This document shows, piece after piece, positions 11,573 to 23,002 of a stretch of DNA of 64,000 bases. Made by a program: the position numbers and the translations under genes. The stretch is from assembly GCF_000143415.4 (NCBI RefSeq), contig NW_003314285.1, positions 1,866,755-1,930,754 on the forward strand, in the 5' to 3' direction. Each line of letters opens with the position of its first letter. Within the stretch, counting starts at the first letter, position 1. This DNA is from Selaginella moellendorffii. Lineage: Eukaryota; Streptophyta; Lycopodiopsida; Selaginellales; Selaginellaceae. The notes under the pieces are model-generated. The model saw nothing but the letters and a program-made list of their open reading frames with translations, had not been told where the DNA came from and searched no databases.

Positions 11573-13678
11573 TCAAGTGGTCAAGTACAAGTCCACCACC
11601 TCCGCCTTCCTTGGCTTGTTCAACAGCTTCAGCTTCCTGTGAAGAAGGCCGAGCGTTTTGTCATCCGGCACCCAGCGTCGCTCGACAAGTTTCGTGAAGA
11701 GCAGATATGCTTCTTCGGCCATGTTCTCGTGGACAAGCCCCGTGATCAAAGCACTGTAGGTGACAACATCCGGCACACATCCACCTTTCACTGCCTCCTC
11801 AAACAGTTCTAGAGCGGCCGCAGATTTTCCGCATTTGCACATAGCATCGACTAGTGTCCCATACGTGACGAAGTCCGGAATAAATCCCTCGTCCACCATC
11901 GTCAGAAGCATCGTCTCCGCATCTGAGAGCCTGTCGTCCACACACAGTCCATGAACCAAAATATTCCAGGTGACGACGTTGCAGCAGTTCTTCTCTAGCA
12001 TCTGCTTGTGAATCTGGAGAGCTTTATCAATCTGCCTGCGCTTGCAGTGACTGTCGAGCATAACGTTGTAGAAGAACACGTCCGGCTCGCAGATCTTCTC
12101 GTCCAAAACTTTGCTAAACAGCGCACAAGCTTCGTCGAATCGACCACCTTTGCAAAGCCCGTCCAGCAGCACCGTGTAAAGAAGAATGTCCACAATCTGA
12201 TATTTCTCGCGAGCTTGTTCCACCAGAGTTATAGCCTCGTCAAGCTCCTTTTTCTTGCAAAGCTCCTCCACCAACATGCTGTAGCTCGAGGCGTTAGGCG
12301 TACAGCCCCTCTCCACCATCCTGTCAAACACGGCCTTGGCCTTCTTCACTCGCTCCGCCTTGCAAAGCCCGTCAATGCAAGCGTTGTAGGAAACCACGTC
12401 TGGAGTAAATCCCCGCCTCTCCATCTCGACTAGCATGTCCTCAGCCTTGCCAATATGTCCCAGCCTGTGGAGAGCCCCGAGCAGCGAGTTGTAAGCTACC
12501 ATGTTTGGCCGGCACCCGAGCTTCAGCATCGAGTCTAGAAGACCCATGGCTCGTTCCACCTCGCCACCTTTGCAAAACCCGTCTATCAACGAGGAGTACG
12601 TGACAACGTCGGGAGTGCAGCCACGGTTGCTCATGTGATCCAGCATCCTGCTCGCTGAATCCAAATCCCCGGACTTGCAAAGCCCGTTAATCACCGTGGT
12701 GTAGCTCACGACGTCGGGAGTCACAGGCATCCTCGCCAGAAACTTTCGTGCTTCGTCCACTCGGTCGCACTTGCAAAGTCCCTTGATGAACGAGTTGTAA
12801 GTCACAACGTCTGGAAAGTATCCTCGCACAGCCATTTCCTCGAGCATCTTCTTGGCCTCGTCCAGCTTCCTCTCCTCGCAAAGCCCCTCCACGATCACGT
12901 TGTAAGTATAGATGTTTGGAGAGCATCCCTTGTCACGCATCTCATCCAGTAACTTCACCGCGTCCCTGGTCCGCTCGGCCTTGCAAAGCCCATCCACGAT
13001 GTTCGTGTACGTGACCACCGTTGGAAGGCAATGGTTCTTCACCATCTCGGCCAGGAACTTGAATGCTTGGCCGAAATCCTTGGCCTTGGAGTAGCCGGAG
13101 ATGAGAGCATTGTAGATGGCATCGTCTGGAACGCACCCCATCTCCTTCATTCTTCCCAGGAGCTTGCGAGCTTTCTCGAGCTGGTTGGATCGGCAAAGTC
13201 CCCGCAAGAGAATCGCAAAGGTGAAGGCATCGGGCTGGCAGGACTTGTCGATCATCTCCTGGAACACGGCGCTGGCTTTGTCGTGGCGATGCTCTCTCGT
13301 CAGCTGGAGGAGGAGCTTGTTGTACGTGAAGACGTTGTGCTCGTAGCCCATTCGCTTGGGCGCCCACTCGAAGAACCGGAGAGCCGCCTCGGAGCTCGGG
13401 AGATGCTTGAGAACATCCGCCACGACGTAGGTCGTGAGCAAGCCACTCCACTGCCTCATGATCTCGTCCATGCTCTCGCCGCGCTTGGCATTCTTGAGGA
13501 GATCGAGGATGATCCTGGAATTGATGGAATACCTGGCCATTTTCTCGTCCTGATGCTGCTGCTGCTGCTGTTGGAGCGATGGCGCTGGCGCTGGTAATGG
13601 CGCAAGATCCATCGCGGGGGAAGAAGAATACGCTCGCGATCGAAGGACATTGGAGAGGCGCGTGTGGAGCCGCCTCAT
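11573..13678 (-). CDS. P-class pentatricopeptide repeat protein
   Basis: An intronless ORF of 701 residues beginning at a true ATG (13678). The N-terminus MRRLHTRLSNVLRSRAYSSS is rich in Arg and Ser and fits an organelle transit peptide; a Q-rich linker (CAG repeats) follows. From about residue 110 there are some 15-16 consecutive 35-residue P-type repeats of the form VVTYNxLIxGLCKxGRxxEAxxLLxxM. Examples are PDVVTYNSFIKGLCKCDRVD and PNMVAYNSLLGALHRLG. There is no E or DYW domain. P-class proteins stabilise, process or promote translation of specific organelle transcripts. Its start codon lies only 52 bp from the divergent start at 13731. Its TGA stop (11575-11573) is followed, in the same frame, by an intron and the PDF-PPR gene. 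Confidence 0.95.
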   Translation of the reverse strand: MRRLHTRLSNVLRSRAYSSSPAMDLAPLPAPAPSLQQQQQQHQDEKMARYSINSRIILDLLKNAKRGESMDEIMRQWSGLLTTYVVADVLKHLPSSEAALRFFEWAPKRMGYEHNVFTYNKLLLQLTREHRHDKASAVFQEMIDKSCQPDAFTFAILLRGLCRSNQLEKARKLLGRMKEMGCVPDDAIYNALISGYSKAKDFGQAFKFLAEMVKNHCLPTVVTYTNIVDGLCKAERTRDAVKLLDEMRDKGCSPNIYTYNVIVEGLCEERKLDEAKKMLEEMAVRGYFPDVVTYNSFIKGLCKCDRVDEARKFLARMPVTPDVVSYTTVINGLCKSGDLDSASRMLDHMSNRGCTPDVVTYSSLIDGFCKGGEVERAMGLLDSMLKLGCRPNMVAYNSLLGALHRLGHIGKAEDMLVEMERRGFTPDVVSYNACIDGLCKAERVKKAKAVFDRMVERGCTPNASSYSMLVEELCKKKELDEAITLVEQAREKYQIVDILLYTVLLDGLCKGGRFDEACALFSKVLDEKICEPDVFFYNVMLDSHCKRRQIDKALQIHKQMLEKNCCNVVTWNILVHGLCVDDRLSDAETMLLTMVDEGFIPDFVTYGTLVDAMCKCGKSAAALELFEEAVKGGCVPDVVTYSALITGLVHENMAEEAYLLFTKLVERRWVPDDKTLGLLHRKLKLLNKPRKAEVVDLYLTT

Positions 13679-13730
13679 CCCTCAAGAACCCTAGAAATTT
13701 TTCGAGGGAAATGCCGGCGAGAGGTAGGCT
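13679..13730. promoter_or_regulatory. 52-bp divergent start region with telobox-like motif
   Basis: Only 52 bp separate the start codons of two PPR genes on opposite strands. The sequence AGAACCCTAG at 13685-13694 is a telobox-like element also seen near other starts in this window. An out-of-frame ATG at 13711 lies in front of the plus-strand start at 13731. Confidence 0.6.
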
Positions 13731-15695
13731 ATGGCGGATTCTTGTTCTAGCACTCCAGCAATCCCATCGCTAGATCTTTCCCCATCCGAGCAAGAAACCG
13801 CGGCCATCGTCGCGGCACTGAAATCCTGCGGCCGCTCTAGGGATCTCCATCGCGGCAGGGCAATCCACGCTCGCTTGCTGCAGCAGCGCGATCGTCAGAG
13901 CTCCAAGGCAGCGCTCATCCTCGCGAACAGCCTCATCGACATGTACGCCAGGAGTGGAAGCATGGCCGACGCTCGCGACGTGTTTGAAGCGATCAAGATC
14001 CACAGCATCGTTTCTTGGAACACCATCATCGGCGGCTACGCGAGCAATGGCCAGGGCGAGATCGCTCTGGAGATGTTCTCAGCGATGCCGTCGATGAATG
14101 CCAGGAGCTGCGTCGCCGTGCTGGAAGCGATCAAAGATCTCACCGCGAGGGAAGCTGGGATGAAAATCGAGATCCAAGGCTTTGCACTAGTCATCAAGAT
14201 CGTTTCCCTTGAGAGAACCATGGCTCTCCACTCCAGGATCGTGGATGCGGGGCTTGAATCCAACGTCTTCATCGCCAACAGCCTGATAGATTGCTACTCG
14301 AGATGTGGAAGCATGCCCGATTCCCAGCGCCTGTTTCATCGGCTCCTCCTCCACAATCTAGCTGACTTGGTGTCGTGGAATTCGATCATCCTCGGCTACG
14401 TCCACAACGACCAGCCCAGATTTGCCCTCGAGCTCTTCGATCGAATGATCAAACGAGAGAGCTCCATCTCTCCAAGCGCACGGACCTTCGTCGCGGTTAT
14501 CAATGCGTGCTCCAGCCTTGTGACGAAGAACAGCGCCGATCGAGAGCTTAGATGCTGGTGTCTAGCGAGAGCAGTGCGAATCACCACCACTCCAGAAGTT
14601 GACAACGACGAATTCCTCCAGAACAGCCTGCTCGATCTCTACGTGAAATCTGGGGAGCTGGAGAGAGCCCGGGCGATCTTCCAGAGGATGAAGCGCCACA
14701 CTCTCGTCTCCTGGAACGTGATGATCTTGGGCGTCGCGGAAGCTGGAGCATCTCCCAAGCTTGCGATCGAGCTCTTGGATCAAATGAGAGCTCGAGGATT
14801 CACTCCAGACGCTGGAACTTTCATTGCTGCGATCAAGGCTTGTAGTAACAATGGATTCCTCGAGCCAGGAAAGAGCGTCGTCCATTCTCTGGTATGCCGC
14901 GCTGGCGTGGAGGCTGAGTCAGCAGTGGCCTGCTCTCTGATTGGCCACTACGGCCGATGTGGCAGCCCGCTGGCAGCTGAGCTGGCGTTTCACGCTTTCT
15001 CCAGCCCAGACATGGCCGCCTGGAGTGCTCTCATCGCCGCGCACAGCCATTGCGTCGACAGCGAAGAACACGCCTTTCGATTCTTCCGCCAGATGCTCCA
15101 GGAATCGATCCGCCCCGACGAGATCACGCTGCTATCGCTCCTCTCGGCGTGTAGTCGATTGGGGCTCGTCGATCGAGCCAAGAATCTCTTCCGGGAGATG
15201 AGCGTCAAGCACGGGATCGCGCCGAGGATAGAGCACTACACTTGCCTGGTCGATCTCCTCAGCCGTGCCAATCAGATTGAGGAAGCCATAGCTGTGATCG
15301 AAAGAATGCCTGGAAATCTCACGCCGAGCCTCGCGATCTGGATGGCGGTGCTCAGCGCCTGTCACAACAGGAAGAATGTAGCGATCGGGAGGCGCGCGTT
15401 TGATGCGATCCGGGAGCTGAGCCTTGGGAGCGAGGAGGATGGAACCCTTGCTGCCGCCTACACGCTAATGGCCAGCATCCATTCAAATCGCGGCATTCCC
15501 CCCACTGAAATTAGGGTTCTTCCTCGTAGACGTGCGATAGCAGCGCGTAATTCGCAGGATGTCTGGCTTGCGCCTCGAATTTCCAGACGCTCCGTGCGGA
15601 TTCACTGGCTCTGGAGCGGTCGCCGTGGATCCGGCTTCCTCCCAGTAGCGTCGTCCAAGCCACGGGATCCGGTTCGTAAGGCATTTCATCGATGA
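13731..15695 (+). CDS. PLS-E pentatricopeptide repeat protein
   Basis: An intronless ORF of 654 residues from ATG 13731. Typical PLS repeats are visible: ETAAIVAALKSCGRSRDL, LANSLIDMYARSGSMADA, SIVSWNTIIGGYASNG and so on, ending in an E domain (RIEHYTCLVDLLSRANQIEE, IWMAVLSACHNRKN). No DYW domain is present. The expected role is organellar RNA binding, often C-to-U editing-site recognition, with a separate deaminase supplied in trans. The last 62 or so codons (from about 15511) run antisense through the 3' coding end of the convergent PPR gene, and this tail looks unlike any PPR sequence. The native C-terminus may therefore be shorter if transcripts are spliced or polyadenylated early. Confidence 0.92.
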   Translation: MADSCSSTPAIPSLDLSPSEQETAAIVAALKSCGRSRDLHRGRAIHARLLQQRDRQSSKAALILANSLIDMYARSGSMADARDVFEAIKIHSIVSWNTIIGGYASNGQGEIALEMFSAMPSMNARSCVAVLEAIKDLTAREAGMKIEIQGFALVIKIVSLERTMALHSRIVDAGLESNVFIANSLIDCYSRCGSMPDSQRLFHRLLLHNLADLVSWNSIILGYVHNDQPRFALELFDRMIKRESSISPSARTFVAVINACSSLVTKNSADRELRCWCLARAVRITTTPEVDNDEFLQNSLLDLYVKSGELERARAIFQRMKRHTLVSWNVMILGVAEAGASPKLAIELLDQMRARGFTPDAGTFIAAIKACSNNGFLEPGKSVVHSLVCRAGVEAESAVACSLIGHYGRCGSPLAAELAFHAFSSPDMAAWSALIAAHSHCVDSEEHAFRFFRQMLQESIRPDEITLLSLLSACSRLGLVDRAKNLFREMSVKHGIAPRIEHYTCLVDLLSRANQIEEAIAVIERMPGNLTPSLAIWMAVLSACHNRKNVAIGRRAFDAIRELSLGSEEDGTLAAAYTLMASIHSNRGIPPTEIRVLPRRRAIAARNSQDVWLAPRISRRSVRIHWLWSGRRGSGFLPVASSKPRDPVRKAFHR

Positions 15696-17538
15696 GATTC
15701 TGGGCTTTTTCCAGTCTCCCACACCGCGCGAGGAGATCGATCATGCAGATGTAGTGATCTGGAGAGGCTGGGATCGAGAAATCCACGATCATACTCTGGA
15801 AATTCTGGTGGCCGTCTTGTAGCATTCCCGCATGGCTACACGTTGCCAGAAGGTTGAGGAAAGTGATTTGGTTTGGGAGAATTCCCTCGAGCTTCATCGC
15901 CTGGAAGATCTCGAACGCTGCTTCCTCTGATTCAATGTAGGCAGTGAGCATCGCGGTCCAGGAGATCACGTCGCGCTCGGGCATGGAATCAAACACGGCT
16001 CTCGCGTCTGGAATGCTCCCACACTTGACATACATGTTGATCAGGGAATTGCCGAGGCGGAGATCTTCTTCGACGCCACAGCGATCTCCCTCGATCATCT
16101 CTCGGTGAAGCATTCGTCCGCGCTCCAGGCTGGGGATCGCCGCACAGGCATCGATCGCCAGAGTGAAGGAAACCTCCTCGACCAAGACTCCCTCCAGATC
16201 CATGCGCGCGAAGATCACGAGGGATTCTCGCGGGAATCCACGGACCGCCCAGGCGTCAACCGCGACCCCCCAGGAGACGGCATCCTTGCGCTGGATCCGA
16301 TCGAAAACCTCTCGAGCTCGATCGATCATCCCCAGCTTGAGGCCATACAATCCGACGAGCGCATTCCCCAGCTTGGTGTCGCTCTCGAAGCCATCCCGGA
16401 CTATCCTGGCGTGGATTCTTCCCGCATCCTCGGAGCTCTCGCAGGCCTCGATCGCTGCTAGGAGCGTCACGCTGCTCGCTTTGATCCCTTCCAGCTCCAT
16501 CGCTCTCATCGTCGCCATGGCCTCGCTACTGCGTTGACACTTGGCCAGCGCGGCGACCATGGAGCTCCAGGAGACGACGTTGCGGTCCGGCATTGACTGG
16601 AATATCCTCCGGGCATCTGGGACGCTACCGAGGCTACCGTACACGTTGACCAGCGCACTGTTGACCATCACGTCCCCATGGAACATTGACTCTGCCGCTA
16701 GCGCCTCGAGACCCCGTACGGTAGCAATGGCGGATTTGCTGGTCAAGCTCAAGCAAGCGTCCAAGATCGCGAGGAGGGTCACTTGGTTTGGCCGGGAATT
16801 TGGATCGCCTTGGAGGATCATCCTCCGGAAGAATTGGAATGCTTGGGCGGATCGGCCGTGCTGCGCGTTCCCGGCGATCATTGCAGTCCAGGACACCACA
16901 TTTGCCACGGGCATGGAATCGAAGATCCTCTCGGCCTCCTCTAGATGCCCATTTCGGGCATACGCAGTGATCATGCTGTTCCAGGAGATCGCATCCTTGG
17001 CGGGGATTTCTTTGAAGATCGCGCAGGCCATGGCGAGATCGCCGCAGCGGCCATACATGGTGAGCGCGGCGTTGCGTACCTTGGTGTGGGCGATGATCCT
17101 GGGCTCGCCCGAGACACTGGCGAAGGTGGCATTGCCCGTGCGGAGATCTACGCAGGCGTCCAAGACGGCGACTAGTGTGACCTCGTCTGCCACTGCGCCG
17201 CTGAGGAGCATCGATCGGTAGAAGTGGATAGCGCTGCTGTGATTGCCGTGCTGCGCGAGCGCCGAGATCGTGATTGTCCAGGAGAAAGAATTGGGGCAAA
17301 GCAGGGAATCGAAGACGGCCATGGCGTCGTCGAGGCTGCCACAGCGGCTGTACATCTGGATGAGCAAATTGTGGAGGAAGACATTGGCGCTCTTGTTGCT
17401 GGCGATCGAGGGAATGGCGGCGTGGAGAGATTTGCCCTCTTCTAGCGTCTTGCATCGCCTCACTAGCTCGATCCATGAATCCCAAGAGAGAGCTTGAGGA
17501 GCTTGGGAAAAAAAGTGCCGAAACCCTCGCAATACCAT
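15511..17538 (-). CDS. PLS-E pentatricopeptide repeat protein
   Basis: An intronless ORF of 675 residues from ATG 17538. PLS-type repeats run from about residue 20 (WIELVRRCKTLEEGKSLHAA, FLHNLLIQMYSRCGSLDD, FSWTITISALAQHGN) to an E domain (YICMIDLLARCGRLEKAQNL, VAWTTLLGGSRIHGD). It ends shortly after ANYALLSHVYEEEP, so it lacks an E+ or DYW extension. The predicted role is sequence-specific binding of mitochondrial or plastid RNA. The 3' end overlaps the coding end of the convergent PPR gene by 185 bp. The 5' end is 91 bp from the divergent DEAH helicase start. Confidence 0.93.
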   Translation of the reverse strand: MVLRGFRHFFSQAPQALSWDSWIELVRRCKTLEEGKSLHAAIPSIASNKSANVFLHNLLIQMYSRCGSLDDAMAVFDSLLCPNSFSWTITISALAQHGNHSSAIHFYRSMLLSGAVADEVTLVAVLDACVDLRTGNATFASVSGEPRIIAHTKVRNAALTMYGRCGDLAMACAIFKEIPAKDAISWNSMITAYARNGHLEEAERIFDSMPVANVVSWTAMIAGNAQHGRSAQAFQFFRRMILQGDPNSRPNQVTLLAILDACLSLTSKSAIATVRGLEALAAESMFHGDVMVNSALVNVYGSLGSVPDARRIFQSMPDRNVVSWSSMVAALAKCQRSSEAMATMRAMELEGIKASSVTLLAAIEACESSEDAGRIHARIVRDGFESDTKLGNALVGLYGLKLGMIDRAREVFDRIQRKDAVSWGVAVDAWAVRGFPRESLVIFARMDLEGVLVEEVSFTLAIDACAAIPSLERGRMLHREMIEGDRCGVEEDLRLGNSLINMYVKCGSIPDARAVFDSMPERDVISWTAMLTAYIESEEAAFEIFQAMKLEGILPNQITFLNLLATCSHAGMLQDGHQNFQSMIVDFSIPASPDHYICMIDLLARCGRLEKAQNLIDEMPYEPDPVAWTTLLGGSRIHGDRSRASESARSVWKFEAQARHPANYALLSHVYEEEP

Positions 17539-17629
17539 TCAAATAGTCGCCACGTGTAAAGTTTCGCCACGTAGGACAAATGAAATTTTAGGGTTCTAGG
17601 AAAGACGCCGCCATTTCTAGGAGAAGGCG
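17539..17629. promoter_or_regulatory. 91-bp divergent promoter region (PPR / DEAH helicase)
   Basis: Contains two CACGT-type cores (ccacgtgt, ccacgtag) and a telobox-like TAGGGTTCTA at 17589-17598. It must serve the PPR on the minus strand and the helicase on the plus strand. Confidence 0.55.
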
Positions 17630-20286
<2,657 letters not shown>

Positions 20287-20497
20287 AACCAACGTATCTG
20301 AGACCTCATTGTCTCATCTTTACGTGGTACTAAATTTACGAAATGGTAGGGAGTTTCGCAGGAAGAATCACATGGTTGACATGGAATTTGGCTTTGTTTG
20401 TAGCGGCGTGGCGAGTGGCCTTATCGTCACCGGAACAATTTCAGGAATTTAAATTTGGGGTGCTGTTAGCTCTTTTGAGCTTCTGCCTTTCTCTTCG

Positions 20498-22867
20498 ATG
20501 GCTGATGCCGAGATCCCGTTGTTGGACGAAGAGAAAAGCTTCTCCGGGTCTGTAGAAGGATGCCCCGGCTGCAAGGCCATCCTCATCGTCAGAGAAAATC
20601 ATGGTTTTCCGAAAAAGCTTCTCTTCATTGTGGCCAACATGATGCTTTGCAACTGTATGTTCTCTCTCTTTTGTTTCAAGCAGGGTTTTACGATCGTTTG
20701 CAATGAATCCAGCGCTGCCAATTGCCGTCATCTTCCCGTTCTTGTACTTCATGGTCAGGATCGATCTCTCAGTTTCTTGCTACTTCTGTCGGCTTGAGAA
20801 AGTTTCCTCTTTGCAGGTCCAGGACTTTCATGTGACCAAGTCGGATGCTGATATCGGATACTTTGCTGGATGGATCGGTTCGTGCTGTAAACTTCCCGAT
20901 CCATTTTTGCTCATTGATTTCTCTTCCAGGCTCGTCTTTCATGGCTGGAAGAGCTCTTACTGGAATCTTGTGGGGGACTATCGCCGACAAATACGGCAGG
21001 AAACCCGTTATCTTCTGCGGAATCATGTCAATGTTAGGTGTTCGTTTATCGTCTTGATGAGAATCAAGACAAGAACCTCATTAAATCGCTCTTGTGTGTG
21101 TTCTGCAGCATTGTCTTCAACACATTGTTTGGGCTGAGTAAAAGTTTCTGGATGGCTCTGACGACCCGTTTCCTGCTGGGAACTTTCAATGGGCTGCTTG
21201 GAACGATGACGGTAATTCTCGTTGGAGCCTTGGTTTCCTTTAATTGAGTGCTATCTATTTCAGGCCTATGCTACTGAAATTTGCAGCGAAGAACACGTTC
21301 CCTTCAGCGTGTCACTTGTAAGTGATTCGTCTTTTAGAGAGACAAACATTCATGGTGAATCTCTTTGCGTTTGATCCACTTACTCAGGTCGGATCAATGT
21401 GGGGAGTTGGACTTATACTCGGTCCCGCGTTGGGGGGCTACTTGTCACAGGTCTCCTCCACCTTTGTGTATTTACGTAAATCACCTTATGATATTTTTTG
21501 TTGGTCCAGCCCGCTATAAAGTATCCCGGAGTTTTTGCTGGCACCATTTTTGATAGGTGAGGAACATTTTCCAGATGAAACTGAGAGGAGCTAAGAGGAT
21601 TTAAGTTGCAGCTACCCATATTTCCTCCAAGCTCTGGTTATTACCATCTATGCTGTGATGGTGCTCGCCCAACTCGCCCAGCTACCTGTAAGTTCTGTCT
21701 TATCCATTGGCTTGGACCAAAAACGAGCTTGCTTGTGCGCAGGAAACTCTTCACAAGCACGAAGTCTTTGCAAACGACGGTAAAGCTGGAGCTTATGATC
21801 CTAAGGAGTCCCTGCTGAGAAACTTTCCATTGATATCGTCCATTTTAGTGTACTGCATCTGGGCGTTCCACGACATTGCGTTTTCGGAGGTGGGTCGAAT
21901 TGCCTGTACCACTCTCATGGAATTCCGTGCAGACATTCTCCCTGTGGGCAGTGAGTCCCAAACGCACGGGTGGTCTCGGCTGGACGAGTACAGACGTTGG
22001 ACAAGCGCTCGCTCTCTCGGGTATGGTTACAACAAACAAAGTGGAAACATCCGTAAGTTTTCTTCGTTTACAGGTCTAGCGCTGCTGTTCTTTCAGCTTG
22101 TTATATTTCCATCACTTACCAGGTTATTTGGTCCCATTCTCCTAACGCGCGCCGTAACCGTGAGTTCTTCAACTCTCTCCTTTTTCTCGGTGTCTCAACT
22201 GTGTGAAACTCGTGCAGGCATTGTCAATACCACTACTGGTCTTGCTGCCGTCTCTAACAAGCCTCGAAGATACGTGGCTGCGAGTTGTTGTGACTGTAAT
22301 AGCCATACTCAAGTGCTGCCTTGGCGTGAGTATCCTTAGCATGATTCATGGCACAGTTTGGCTGAGAGTTTGCATTTCCAGTCGGCGGCCTCAACCGCGG
22401 CCTTCCTCCTAGTCAACAATTCCGTTGTAAGTGGATTGCCATTCTTTTCGCCTCTGCAAAACGCAAAGCTTTTTTCCAGGTGAAAGCTCAGCGAGGAGCT
22501 GCGAATGGTCTTTCCCTGAGCGTGGTTTCCCTCTTCAGAGCATTGGGACCAGCGGTCGGAGGCTCAGTGTAAGTTTAGAAAGGAAGAAACACGTTCATGG
22601 CTTTTAACTAAACTGTGTATCCGTGTGGATTTTTAGTTTTGCGTTTGCGCAAACTCGCCCCCATGCATCAATACTTCCTGGTATGGTTTGGATCAATTTC
22701 ACTTCATCTCACTCCTGGTTGGTTGATTAAAAATCTCTCGCTTTGTTACAGGCGACCAGCTTTTGTTCTTCTTCCTGGGCGCAACCGCCTTCATCTCAGT
22801 CCTTTCAACCTTTCCACCATTTTTGCCACAATCGACCAACAAGCCAATCATAGAAGACGATTTTTGA
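20498..22867 (+). CDS. MFS transporter, zinc-induced facilitator-like (ZIFL)
   Basis: Seventeen short exons (20498-20654, 20713-20753, 20817-20877, 20930-21032, 21109-21211, 21264-21317, 21388-21450, 21510-21556, 21612-21687, 21743-21889, 21933-22020, 22074-22159, 22218-22325, 22382-22426, 22480-22568, 22637-22680, 22752-22867) encode 475 residues with about 12 membrane spans. Visible marks are the N-terminal CPGCK, the MFS signature GTIADKYGRKPV, the stretch AYATEICSEEH, the loop SLWAVSPKRTGGLGWT, and QRGAANGLSLS. These match plant ZIF1/ZIFL proteins, which export metal chelators, potassium or auxin-related substrates across the tonoplast or plasma membrane; the substrate cannot be told here. 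The exon 4 donor (AT|gttagg) was chosen because the stronger-looking downstream GT breaks the frame. Confidence 0.9.
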
Positions 22868-23002
22868 TCGAGGATATCAACGATCTAGTCAGTGTATATT
22901 AGAGTATAGAAGATGATTTTTTTATCTCTCAGCTACCTTGTATCTAGTCAGAGTATATACATATACTATGTGGGGTTAGCACATGGTTCCAAATGATTTT
23001 CT

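Noticed and set aside
16634-17542. 302-codon minus-strand ORF
   Set aside because: Same strand but a different frame from the PLS-E PPR; its composition (Arg/Pro/His rich) is that of a frame-shifted shadow.
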